Shown here: positions 17,651 through 26,815 of the stretch, one piece after another | Layout of the letters: each line of letters opens with the position of its first letter | Numbering within the stretch: the first letter of the stretch is position 1 | From: Parabacteroides sp. TM07-1AC | GTDB taxonomy: Bacteria > Bacteroidota > Bacteroidia > Bacteroidales > Tannerellaceae | Reading direction: 5' to 3' | Length of the DNA: 53,636 bases | Assembly: GCF_003480915.1 (NCBI RefSeq) | Contig: NZ_QUKD01000017.1 | Coordinates: forward strand, 1 to 53,636 | Program-made: the position numbers and the translations under genes | The notes under the pieces: model-generated | What the model was told of the DNA's origin: nothing | The model's database searches: none | The model's input: the letters and a program-made list of their open reading frames with translations, nothing else

Positions 17651-20600
17651 ATGAACCACATTAATAAATACAGACAGTTTTTGTTCCTTCTGCTCTTTGT
17701 TAGCATTGGGACTGTCCTTTCTGCTCAGAATATACAAGTTACCGGTACAGTGAACGACAAACTAGGTCCGATGGCCGGCGTCAATATCGTATTGAAAGGA
17801 ACACAAACCGGTACTATGACTGATATGGATGGAAAGTATTCGATTCAGGTGCCGGCTACCGGTGTTTTAGAGTTTACATTTCTAGGATATAATACACAAA
17901 CGGTCAATGTTAATAGCCGGAAGATCATTCATGTAAGTATGGAAGAATCTTCCCAGGCTTTGGATGAAGTAATCGTTGTCGGTTACGGCTCGATGAAGAA
18001 AAGGGATATTACCGGTTCTATCGTTTCTGTAAGTGATAAGGATATACAGTCCAATGAGCCTGTAAACATTGCGTCTGCCCTGCAAGGGAAAGTCTCAGGT
18101 CTGGATATTATGAGTACTTCCGAACCGGGTACTGCCGCAACATTCCGTATTCGGGGTACCTCTACATTGAGTGACGGCGGCTCCAATCCGTTGTTTATTG
18201 TTGACGGAATGGAAGTTTCGAATATCGATAATATCAACCCGCGTGACATAGCATCCGTGGAGGTTTTGAAGGATGCCGCTTCTGCTGCAATCTACGGTTC
18301 CCGCTCTGCCAATGGTGTTGTCATTATTTCTACCAAACAGGGACAGGAAGGAAAAGCAAAAGTTTCTGCCAATTATTCATTGAAACAGTCACGGATAGGT
18401 AAAAAACTGGCCCAGATGAGCCGCTTGCAAGGTATCCAATATGAAACTTTACGTAATTTCCTGAACGGCAATTATACGACGATCGCCAACCGCGACTCTT
18501 TGAACCCGTCCATGACTGCTGACAATTTCTATCAGGATTTGTTATTCAGACATGCGTGGACAAACCAGGTGGATGTCAGTGTTTCCGGTGCGGAAAAGAA
18601 ATTGAAATATTTTGTCAGTGCTGGTTATTTGGGAGAGCAGGGTATTCAGATCAACACCTTTAATAAGCGTTTGACAACTCGTATCAATGCCGATTACAAC
18701 GCGACTCCCCGTCTGACTATCGGTAATCGTTTGGCACTGACTATTTCCAACCAGCGCAGGTCGACTAGTGAATCCCGGTCACGTATCCTTCAGCGTCCCG
18801 CTAACTATAATGTGATAGAGCCCGACGGCAGTTATACCCCGATTCTGGCAAGTCGTAGTAATCCTTTGGCTGAAAGTATGGTAGGAAAAAACAATTATAA
18901 GATATATAATCTGGACCTATATGAATTTCTAGAGTATAAGATACTGGACGAACTGAAGTTTAAAGCCAGCATTGCCGGTAGTTTCAATTTACAGAAGTAT
19001 CAGAGTTTCCGTCCGGCTATCCTAGATGTGAACGGACGTCGTAAATCGACCAACCAAGACGATACGAAAACCAGCTGGACACATGAAGATGTGCTGACTT
19101 ATAATAAAACCTTCAATAAAGACCATGCATTAACGGTATTGGGCGGTTTCAGTCTCCAGGAGTTTAAAACAGAAATGACGAAACTAGCTGTTGTCGATAA
19201 TATCAGTGATGCCATTGAAATTTCAAATGCTTATGGTGGTGTGGATATGACCAATACGAAAGCGACCTGGACTGCGAACCGGCTGGCTTCTTTCTTCGGA
19301 CGTATCTCTTACAGTTATAAAGGTAAGTACCTGTTTAATTCTAACTTGCGTTACGACGGTTCTTCCCGTTTCGGAACAGATAAACGCTGGGGTTTTTTCC
19401 CGTCAGCCTCATTGGGATGGAGATTTTCGGATGAAGTTTTTATGAAATGGATGAAACCGGTAGTTAATGATTCCAAATTACGACTGAGTTATGGTGTGAC
19501 TGGTAACCAAGTTGCCGGAAACTTCTCTTCTTTGGGATTGTATACTACAAACTTTTATGCGGATATGCCGGGTATTTACCCGAATCAGTTAGAGAACAGG
19601 AATTTGGGATGGGAACAGACGCAGCAGTATAATATCGGTCTAGATGTCTCTGTCTTGGACGGAAGAATCGGATTGATAGTGGATTATTATAACAAAAAGA
19701 CTTCAGATGTTCTTTATCAGGTTAAATTACCGCAAACATCCGGTTTCAGTAGTTCTTATCAGAATATTGGCGATGTAAAAAATACAGGATGGGAAATAAC
19801 GGTGAATTCAACCAATATTAAAACGAAAGATTTCCAGTGGAATACCTCATTGAACCTTTCGTTCAATAAGAATACGATCGTTTCCATTCCGGAGGGCGGA
19901 CAACAGTTTATCAATACGGTATATATCCTGGATAAGGGATATGCGGTAGGAACTATGTATGGATGGAAAGCTAATGCTATTTTCCCGTACGATGAATCGA
20001 ATGCCTTTACCCCCGACTGGAAACAGCTTACTCCGATATTTGATGAAAAAGACCGCTTTACCGGCTATGAACTGGATGGCAAGGCTTATGACGGCGAGAT
20101 CAAACAGTATCGTTATAATACGGCAACCGGTGATGTTTTCAAAGGCGGTGATGTTATGTGGGACGATGTCAATAAGGACGGTATCATCGATGCCAAAGAC
20201 CGTCAGGTACTGGGTTGCGGACAGCCGGACGTGATCGGAGGTTTCAATAACGACTTTACGTATAAAGGATTCACACTTTCTTTGTTCTTCTCCTTTGCCA
20301 TAGGCGGAGATGTATTCAATGCTTACGAGCAGAGCCGTTCGGAACATAAATGGTCGGCTATCACCCGCGGTAACCCAGCTAATATCGCTAATTCATGGAA
20401 AGCTCCCGGCGATATAGCCAAGTTCCCGAAACCAAATGGTGCGGCAGTCATGGATAATACCCGCTTTGCCAGCAGTCTCTGGATCGAGGATGGTTCGTAT
20501 ATCCGTTTGAAGAATATCCGTCTGGCTTATGAATTGCCTAAAAATATCGTGAAAAAGATCGGTGTTGAATCATTGAGCGTATCAGCTATGATGCAAAACT

Positions 20601-20728
20601 TCTTTACCTGGTCGAACTATTCCGGTTTCGACCCTGAATTACCAAGCAGCGGATTTGCCGTAGGTTATGATAATAACTCCTATCCGAAGGCAAAAGATAT
20701 TCTGTTCGGAGTAAATGTTAACTTTTAA
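17651..20728 (+). CDS. SusC/RagA TonB-dependent transporter
   Basis: This 1025-residue outer membrane transporter would import oligosaccharides with TonB energy. It has a signal peptide ending LSAQ, then a carboxypeptidase-regulatory-like domain (about residues 27-105: VTGTVNDKLG ... LGYNTQTV). A TonB-box-like motif follows (DEVIVVGYGSMKKRDITGS), then the plug domain with the RagA signature (FIVDGMEV and VLKDAASAAIYGSRSANGV). The 22-strand barrel fills the rest and ends in NVNF. There is no STN domain, in line with HTCS rather than sigma/anti-sigma control. The susD start codon directly follows its stop codon. Confidence 0.95.
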   Translation: MNHINKYRQFLFLLLFVSIGTVLSAQNIQVTGTVNDKLGPMAGVNIVLKGTQTGTMTDMDGKYSIQVPATGVLEFTFLGYNTQTVNVNSRKIIHVSMEESSQALDEVIVVGYGSMKKRDITGSIVSVSDKDIQSNEPVNIASALQGKVSGLDIMSTSEPGTAATFRIRGTSTLSDGGSNPLFIVDGMEVSNIDNINPRDIASVEVLKDAASAAIYGSRSANGVVIISTKQGQEGKAKVSANYSLKQSRIGKKLAQMSRLQGIQYETLRNFLNGNYTTIANRDSLNPSMTADNFYQDLLFRHAWTNQVDVSVSGAEKKLKYFVSAGYLGEQGIQINTFNKRLTTRINADYNATPRLTIGNRLALTISNQRRSTSESRSRILQRPANYNVIEPDGSYTPILASRSNPLAESMVGKNNYKIYNLDLYEFLEYKILDELKFKASIAGSFNLQKYQSFRPAILDVNGRRKSTNQDDTKTSWTHEDVLTYNKTFNKDHALTVLGGFSLQEFKTEMTKLAVVDNISDAIEISNAYGGVDMTNTKATWTANRLASFFGRISYSYKGKYLFNSNLRYDGSSRFGTDKRWGFFPSASLGWRFSDEVFMKWMKPVVNDSKLRLSYGVTGNQVAGNFSSLGLYTTNFYADMPGIYPNQLENRNLGWEQTQQYNIGLDVSVLDGRIGLIVDYYNKKTSDVLYQVKLPQTSGFSSSYQNIGDVKNTGWEITVNSTNIKTKDFQWNTSLNLSFNKNTIVSIPEGGQQFINTVYILDKGYAVGTMYGWKANAIFPYDESNAFTPDWKQLTPIFDEKDRFTGYELDGKAYDGEIKQYRYNTATGDVFKGGDVMWDDVNKDGIIDAKDRQVLGCGQPDVIGGFNNDFTYKGFTLSLFFSFAIGGDVFNAYEQSRSEHKWSAITRGNPANIANSWKAPGDIAKFPKPNGAAVMDNTRFASSLWIEDGSYIRLKNIRLAYELPKNIVKKIGVESLSVSAMMQNFFTWSNYSGFDPELPSSGFAVGYDNNSYPKAKDILFGVNVNF

Positions 20729-22198
20729 ATGTATATGAAGATGAAAAAGATATATGCAGTTTTCTTGTCGACTCTTTTGTTCACCTCTTGCCTGAATGAT
20801 TTTCTGGATGTGGACCCCGTGAGTGATATTGCAACTTCCACTTTCTGGCAGACTGATAATGATGTCCGTGCCGCATTGAATTCTGTTTATGCGGATTTCC
20901 AGACAAACTATAATAAGAACAGTGCCGGTAATTATATGACCTGGTTTGAGATGCGCTCCGATAACTTTGTGGGAACAACGGTTTCCAGCAGTATGCCTAC
21001 CTATGCCGCCAATACCAATAAACTGAATTCATCGCATGTCTCTGCTGATTGGAATGTGTGGTATAAATCTATCTCTACTGTTAATTATGCTTTGCATTAT
21101 ATACCTGATGTGCAGGGACTGACTGCGATTAAGAAAGATAATTATCTGGCTGAGGCTTATTTCTTACGTGCTTTCTGTTATTTCAATCTGGCGAGAATAT
21201 GGGGAAATGTCCCGTTGGTAGAAAAACCGACTTTATCTTTGGCTGATGTTGAAAAACCGACTCAGTCTCCTCAGTCGCAGGTGTTGGACCTGGTGGGAAA
21301 AGACCTGGAAGAAGCTGTGAAATTAGTGGACGAAGGCCAGAATGATGTGTTCCGTTTCAATCCCGGTGCCTTGTATGCCCTTTATACCGATTACGCCATG
21401 TGGATGCGTGACTATGACAAAGCAATTCTTTACTCCGGGAAACTGATGGATTTGAAACGCTATTCGCTTCTCAAAGGGACTGAATTTGCCCAGGTTTGTG
21501 TAGACGGTACTACCAGCGAAAACATCTGGACAATGAAATGGTCTTACCAGAATAATAAACAGAACTGGATTATCTATATGATGTGCCGGACAGCTGCTCC
21601 GCAGATGATACCTTCGGAAGGAGTGAAGAACTTGTGGAATACGGAGGAATATCGTATGGACCTTCGCCGTTATCAGACGATCGATACTACGATTGTCTAT
21701 GCATCCAACCACATATCCAGCCCGAATGGCGATGCATCCATCTGGAAATGGCAACCGGGTGAACGTGTGATTGAAGCAAATGAAAAGTATGTTCCTTTTT
21801 ACCGTTATGCTGATATTCTATTGCTGAGAGCGGAAGCGCTGAATAAGCAGCAGAGACAGGAAGAAGCACTGGAATTACTGAATATGATCCGCGAGCGGGC
21901 GGGACTGTCACTGAAGACGATGGACGATTTTACAAATGCTTCGGACCGGACTCTGGCTATGGAGGATGCTATCCTTCAGGAAAGGCAGCTGGAACTGTTG
22001 GGTGAGGGACGCCGTTGGTTTGACCTGATCCGTACAGGCCGGGCGATGAAAGTGATGAACGATTATTTTGAAAATTACATTGAAGCGCAAACAGGTGACG
22101 TATGCCCCCGCTTTACAGATGAATGGCAGCTTTACTGGCCGGTATATTATAATAATATTCTGGAAAATGCGAATTTGGTTCAAAATGGTAATTATTAA
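20729..22198 (+). CDS. SusD/RagB glycan-binding lipoprotein
   Basis: This 489-residue SusD-family protein forms the surface lid of the preceding SusC. The lipoprotein signal ends in LLFTSC. The family features are a tetratricopeptide-like helical N-terminal half (for example LAEAYFLRAFCYFNLARIWG) and the C-terminal signature region (RYADILLLRAEALNK ... RQLELLGEGRRWFDLIRTG). The ATG at 20729 abuts the susC stop. In-frame ATGs at 20735 and 20741 are also possible and would give a more usual signal peptide. The specific ligand is unknown; neighbouring enzymes point to a uronic-acid glycan. Confidence 0.94.
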   Translation: MYMKMKKIYAVFLSTLLFTSCLNDFLDVDPVSDIATSTFWQTDNDVRAALNSVYADFQTNYNKNSAGNYMTWFEMRSDNFVGTTVSSSMPTYAANTNKLNSSHVSADWNVWYKSISTVNYALHYIPDVQGLTAIKKDNYLAEAYFLRAFCYFNLARIWGNVPLVEKPTLSLADVEKPTQSPQSQVLDLVGKDLEEAVKLVDEGQNDVFRFNPGALYALYTDYAMWMRDYDKAILYSGKLMDLKRYSLLKGTEFAQVCVDGTTSENIWTMKWSYQNNKQNWIIYMMCRTAAPQMIPSEGVKNLWNTEEYRMDLRRYQTIDTTIVYASNHISSPNGDASIWKWQPGERVIEANEKYVPFYRYADILLLRAEALNKQQRQEEALELLNMIRERAGLSLKTMDDFTNASDRTLAMEDAILQERQLELLGEGRRWFDLIRTGRAMKVMNDYFENYIEAQTGDVCPRFTDEWQLYWPVYYNNILENANLVQNGNY

Positions 22199-22210
22199 AA
22201 AGATACAGAT

Positions 22211-22810
22211 ATGAAAAAAATACTATTCCAACTAATTGCAGGTTGTTTCATGGCTTCAATATTCAGTTCATGCAACCTGTTCGGACTTGATCTGCAAAAG
22301 GATTTTGAATATGAATACAGTCCGGTTGAACTGACAATGGATATGTCGGCCTATGCTTTTATTGAAAGCCGTAAAAATATGGATATGTCTTTGCTGTATG
22401 ACGCAATTACACTGGCCGGTTACCAGCAGGAATATGAGATCGACGACCGTACTTTTATTATTCTGAATGACGTAGCGTTCACCAGTTATCTAAAGGATAA
22501 TCGTTATTCCGGTTTGCAGGCAATGAAAGTAGAAGATATTAAGACGTTACTGAATTCATATATTGTAAAGGGACGTTATCATTCTTTAGATCTGACGACT
22601 ACGCCGGTGAAAGTTGAAACTATGAATCCGGATGCAATCATGTATCTGAGTTTGAGACCTCAGAATAATGATGCACAAAATAAGTTTGAAGTCCGGATCA
22701 ATGACGTGGTAAATTCGGGAAAGGTTGTTTCGGTAGTGACTTCCAATTTGCAGCCGACCAATGGCATTATGCATGTGGTTGACGCTTATCCGGAGTATAA
22801 GTTGAAATAA
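22211..22810 (+). CDS. FAS1 (fasciclin-like) domain lipoprotein
   Basis: This 199-residue protein has a lipoprotein signal ending in IFSSC. The mature part looks like one FAS1 domain: an early DRTFIILNDVAF strand-helix, LLNSYIVKGRYHS in the middle, and SNLQPTNGIMHVVDAYPEY at the end, the last being the FAS1 H2-like box. FAS1 domains mediate adhesion or glycan binding. The gene is 12 nt after susD, so it belongs to the same transcript and probably encodes an accessory surface protein of this transporter. A strong terminator follows. Confidence 0.75.
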   Translation: MKKILFQLIAGCFMASIFSSCNLFGLDLQKDFEYEYSPVELTMDMSAYAFIESRKNMDMSLLYDAITLAGYQQEYEIDDRTFIILNDVAFTSYLKDNRYSGLQAMKVEDIKTLLNSYIVKGRYHSLDLTTTPVKVETMNPDAIMYLSLRPQNNDAQNKFEVRINDVVNSGKVVSVVTSNLQPTNGIMHVVDAYPEYKLK

Positions 22811-22820
22811 TAAATTTATG

Positions 22821-22866
22821 GAAAGTGTACCGACTATCCTACGAGCCCGGTACACTTTCTTTTTAT
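22821..22866 (+). terminator. Intrinsic terminator inside the PUL
   Basis: A perfect 12-bp stem (22821-22832 with 22848-22859) closes a 15-nt loop and is followed by TTTTTATT. It lies between the FAS1 lipoprotein gene and the first lyase gene and would lower expression of the downstream lyases relative to the transport genes. Confidence 0.85.
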
Positions 22867-22889
22867 TCAGTTACCCAAATAGAGAAAAA

Positions 22890-24827
22890 ATGAAACAGTA
22901 TATCTTATTGATTGCCTTGCTTTTGCCGATAGTCTTGCATGCACAGTCATTATCCGGGATCTCTTCACATGAGGTTGTCCCGGAGCACCCTCGTCTTCTT
23001 TTAACTAAAGGAGAAGAAACGCTGTTGAAGGATAAGATATCTTCTGAGCCTCTGTTGCAAACCTTGCACAACGAGATTATAGAGGAATGCGACCGGATGC
23101 TTTCGCTACCGGTCCTTGCCCGTAACCAGAAAGGGCGCAGAATCTTGCATACTTCGCGTGAAGCTATCCGGAGGATTTTTTACTTGTCGTATGCTTTTCG
23201 TTTGACGCAGGAGGATACCTATTTTCTGCGGGCGGAAAAAGAGTTGCTGGCAATGGCTGATTTGTCGGACTGGAATCCTAGTCATTTTTTGGATGTGGCG
23301 GAGATGACTTCTGCTGTGTCGATCGGATATGACTGGCTATATCCCCGGTTGTCTGAAAAATCGAGAAAACAGATTGCCGCAGCAATCAAGGAGAAAGGGT
23401 TGAAGCCATCGTTAGAAAAACAATATAACGGCTGGCTGGGTGGTAATAACAATTGGAACCAGGTTTGTAACGGAGGCATTACTTTTGGAGCACTGGCTTT
23501 GTATGAACAACAACCGGAGGAATCTGCCGCTTTGATAAATCGTGCTTTGGAGTCGATACGCCAACCGATGACCGTCTATGTAAATAATGGGGCTTATCCT
23601 GAAGGATATGGTTATTGGATTTATGGGACGACTTATAATGTGTTGTTCATTGATCTGCTGGAAACTATTTGGAAAAAGGATTTTGGCCTTTGCGAGGCTC
23701 CCGGATTTTTGAATACAGCCTCTTTTATGCAACATATGGAAGGTACAGCCAGGGCAGTGAATGGACTCGCTGTCACAAAATCGCTAGAACGTGTTACAGA
23801 ATCCAGGCATGCCAGCCTACAATGTTTTAACTTTGCCGATAACGGGAGTTCCACTGTAGTGAATCCGGTTATGTATTGGTTTGCCGGAAAGACGAATACT
23901 CCTTCACTTATCTGGAGAGAACTGGATAAATTAAAAGCGCTTGAAGTCAGAAAAGATCCCAGTCTAACTAAAGACCGTTATCTCCCCATGTTACTTATAT
24001 GGAGTAAGGATATTTTGTTTAAAGACATTACGACTCCTGTTGAACGGATGTATACGGGGCAAGGAAAAAGTGCTCTTGCCATTATGCGGACTTCCTGGGA
24101 ATCGGATAACGCTATTTACCTGGGGGTGAAAGGGGGAACTCCGAAGGAAAGTCACGGACATATGGATATAGGTTCTTTTGTGATGGAATCGGATGGTATT
24201 CGATGGGCTATGGATTTCGGGGCACAAGATTATCATTCGCTGGAATCGAAAGGTATTGACCTGTGGAATATGACGCAGGAATCTCCCCGCTGGGATGTGT
24301 TTCGTTATAACAATATGGCTCATAATACATTGACTGTAAATGGAAAGAAACAGATCATAGCAGGGTATGCTCCGGTAGAAAATATTACAGAAAAGGACGG
24401 GCAGATGTCTGTTTCAATGGATCTTACGTCTTTATATCGAACAGAAGTCAGTAGCTTGAAAAGAGGTGTCGGAATTATTAATAACGAATATGTCCTGATC
24501 CGTGATGAAATCCGGACGGATGACAAGGCGGCTTCGATCCGGTGGAATCTGCTGACTGCAGCTACCCCGCAGATCATAGATGACCATACCATTGTGCTTG
24601 TCATGGATGGAAAGAAGTTGACAATAAAAGCTGAAGGGACGGTTGCGATAAAGGGCAGAACCTGGAGTACGGAATCTCGTCATGAGTATGATGCTTCCAA
24701 TAAAGGAACTATCTTTGTTGGATTCGAATTTGAAGTTCCGGCAAATACCCGGCAGTGGGTAGATGTTTGCCTGATACCCGGAGAAAATATACCGAACGTG
24801 AAAAACTCTGGAATACAGTTGTTTTGA
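22890..24827 (+). CDS. Heparinase II/III-type polysaccharide lyase (first)
   Basis: This 645-residue secreted protein (signal peptide to about LHAQ) has the heparinase II/III architecture: an alpha/alpha toroid followed by beta-sandwich domains. Family motifs visible are NNNWNQVCNGG, the catalytic-tyrosine-like YPEGYGYWIYG, ESHGHMDIGSF (histidines and aspartate near the metal site) and MAHNTLTVNG. Such lyases cut next to uronic acids by beta-elimination and leave a 4,5-unsaturated end. I cannot assign the PL family (candidates include PL12, 15, 17, 21, 33, 35). The ATG at 22890 was chosen over an in-frame one at 22818 because it starts the signal peptide and lies after the terminator. Confidence 0.83.
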   Translation: MKQYILLIALLLPIVLHAQSLSGISSHEVVPEHPRLLLTKGEETLLKDKISSEPLLQTLHNEIIEECDRMLSLPVLARNQKGRRILHTSREAIRRIFYLSYAFRLTQEDTYFLRAEKELLAMADLSDWNPSHFLDVAEMTSAVSIGYDWLYPRLSEKSRKQIAAAIKEKGLKPSLEKQYNGWLGGNNNWNQVCNGGITFGALALYEQQPEESAALINRALESIRQPMTVYVNNGAYPEGYGYWIYGTTYNVLFIDLLETIWKKDFGLCEAPGFLNTASFMQHMEGTARAVNGLAVTKSLERVTESRHASLQCFNFADNGSSTVVNPVMYWFAGKTNTPSLIWRELDKLKALEVRKDPSLTKDRYLPMLLIWSKDILFKDITTPVERMYTGQGKSALAIMRTSWESDNAIYLGVKGGTPKESHGHMDIGSFVMESDGIRWAMDFGAQDYHSLESKGIDLWNMTQESPRWDVFRYNNMAHNTLTVNGKKQIIAGYAPVENITEKDGQMSVSMDLTSLYRTEVSSLKRGVGIINNEYVLIRDEIRTDDKAASIRWNLLTAATPQIIDDHTIVLVMDGKKLTIKAEGTVAIKGRTWSTESRHEYDASNKGTIFVGFEFEVPANTRQWVDVCLIPGENIPNVKNSGIQLF

Positions 24828-24848
24828 AATCTTTAAATACAGTATACC

Positions 24849-26750
24849 ATGGAAAAATACCTTTTAACCTTTTGTCTGTTGCCTTTTGCTTTGCTAGCAC
24901 AAGTACCGAAAAGTATTCCTTTTGAAGAGAATAACCGGTTTCGAATCAATGAAATTGCCGGTTACCTAGAGGAGGAGCCGGCTGGTTTTGGCGTATCCTA
25001 TCACAACCGTGCGGAGTGGGAAAAGATCAAAGATAAAATTGACTATCCTTCTGTCTTGAAAAAGGCAGAGGAGGTCTTGAATACGGAAATGCCAGCTTGG
25101 GATGATGAGCTCTACCTGGAATTTTCAAAGAATGGTGTCAGGCCTCCCGGCGAGAAAATGCTGAATGCCCGAAAATCACGTCTGGCACCATTGGTTTGGG
25201 CTGAATGTATGGAGAATGAAGGACGTTTTGTCCCTAAAATAGAATCGACCTTGAAAGAGCTGATCTCCCATCGTTCCTGGGTACTTCCGGCACACGATAC
25301 GTATCTGAACGTATTTTATGGAAAGAAACATGAAGTGGATCTGGCAGCGGCAGCTTTTGTCCATGAGTTGGCAGAGACTCTTTATTTCCTGGATGATAAG
25401 ATCAGTGAACCGGTCAGGGTGGCTGTGATAGACTCCATGTATGCCCGTGCTTTTAATCCGGTTAAAGATGCTTTACAAACGGGGAAAGGATATACTTTTA
25501 ACTGGTTCAATAATACGAATAACTGGAATGCCGTTTGTCTGGCAGGTGTTACCAGTGCTGCTGTCGGGGTTATAAAAGACAGAAAGGAACGAGCCTTGTT
25601 TGTTGCCGCTGCCGAATATTATTCACAGAACAGTGTGCTGGGATATACGGATGACGGATATTGTACGGAAGGGCTGGGATATTTTAATTATGGATTCCAA
25701 CATTACATCATTTTACGGGAACAGTTGTATCAGCGCACCAAAGGCGCTATAGACTTATTCAAGAGTGAGAAGATGAAAAAGATAGCGATGTATGGCATCA
25801 ATTTCGAAATTATCAACGGGGTTTATCCGGCTTTTGCCGACTGCCGGATCGGAACGGCTGTTTCTCCACAGATTTTATGGTATTGTAACCATAATCTGGG
25901 ATTAGGGTTGTCTGCTTATGATCAGATCGACACTCGAGAACTCCAGCCTTCGGTCTTTACTGCGATGTTATTTTTTCAGAATACGGCCTTGCAGACATCC
26001 TGCCATGCTGAAAGTGTAGCAAAGACAGAGGGAAAACAACCGGTCAGAATGTTCTTTGACAAAGCCGGAGTGTTGATTTGTCGTCCTGAAAATCCAACGA
26101 CACATTCCATGGGAGTTGCCTTGAAGGGCGGAAATAATGCCGAACATCACAATCATAATGATGTGGGAAGTTATTCTCTTGTCATAGGGAATGAAACACT
26201 GGCGGGCGATCCGGGAGGTCCTTATCACTATGCCGGTGCAATGTGGACGGATAAACGGTATACATTCAAGTCGATTTCCTCTTTCGGTCATCCTGTCGCT
26301 GTGATAGACCAGGCGTTACAGGGAGTCGGAAAAGAATACCGGGCAAAAATCATAGGAACGGATTTTACAGCTGCCCGTGATGAATATGTTTTGGACTTAA
26401 CGAGTGCTTACGATTGTTCGAATCTGAAATCATATACTCGTAAATTTGTGTTTGACCGTAGCGGAAAAGGTAGTTTGCTGATAGAAGATCGTTTCGAACT
26501 GGATCAGGCCGGCTCTTTTGAGTCTGCTGTTACGACATTGGCCGACTGGAAGGAAAAGGGAGACAATACAATAAAACTGTCAGGCAAGCAACATACAGCC
26601 AATGTAAAAATAGAAGTATCATCTCCGAAGGGATATACTATTATCCCAGAAAAAATACAAGAAAACGGTCCTGAGTTTTCCCGTATCGGAATCCGTCTGA
26701 ATGAAAAGTCAAAAAAGGGCTACATCCGTATATTTTTCGAAGTTGAATAA
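24849..26750 (+). CDS. Heparinase II/III-type polysaccharide lyase (second)
   Basis: This 633-residue protein shares the layout of the preceding lyase but is clearly divergent. It has a signal peptide ending near LLAQ, an alpha/alpha toroid with NNTNNWNAVCLAG and YCTEGLGYFNYGF, and a C-terminal beta region with AEHHNHNDVGSYS, AGDPGGPYH and SSFGHPVAVID. The HHNHND motif supplies the metal-binding histidine and aspartate typical of the heparinase_II_III domain. It lies 21 nt after the first lyase and is probably co-transcribed with it. Two different lyases suggest two linkages or an endo/exo division of labour; this is inference. Confidence 0.83.
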   Translation: MEKYLLTFCLLPFALLAQVPKSIPFEENNRFRINEIAGYLEEEPAGFGVSYHNRAEWEKIKDKIDYPSVLKKAEEVLNTEMPAWDDELYLEFSKNGVRPPGEKMLNARKSRLAPLVWAECMENEGRFVPKIESTLKELISHRSWVLPAHDTYLNVFYGKKHEVDLAAAAFVHELAETLYFLDDKISEPVRVAVIDSMYARAFNPVKDALQTGKGYTFNWFNNTNNWNAVCLAGVTSAAVGVIKDRKERALFVAAAEYYSQNSVLGYTDDGYCTEGLGYFNYGFQHYIILREQLYQRTKGAIDLFKSEKMKKIAMYGINFEIINGVYPAFADCRIGTAVSPQILWYCNHNLGLGLSAYDQIDTRELQPSVFTAMLFFQNTALQTSCHAESVAKTEGKQPVRMFFDKAGVLICRPENPTTHSMGVALKGGNNAEHHNHNDVGSYSLVIGNETLAGDPGGPYHYAGAMWTDKRYTFKSISSFGHPVAVIDQALQGVGKEYRAKIIGTDFTAARDEYVLDLTSAYDCSNLKSYTRKFVFDRSGKGSLLIEDRFELDQAGSFESAVTTLADWKEKGDNTIKLSGKQHTANVKIEVSSPKGYTIIPEKIQENGPEFSRIGIRLNEKSKKGYIRIFFEVE

Positions 26751-26752
26751 AG

Positions 26753-26792
26753 AACTCTCCCCTGAATATCCTATATTTGGGGGAGTTTTATT
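26753..26792 (+). terminator. Terminator between the second lyase and the HTCS
   Basis: A stem of AACTC (26753-26757) and CCCC (26759-26762) pairs with GGGG and GAGTT (26779-26787), with one bulged T, and is followed by a T-rich stretch. It separates the enzyme genes from the regulator gene. Confidence 0.6.
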
Positions 26793-26815
26793 TCTATACA
26801 AAATGAGGAATTACG

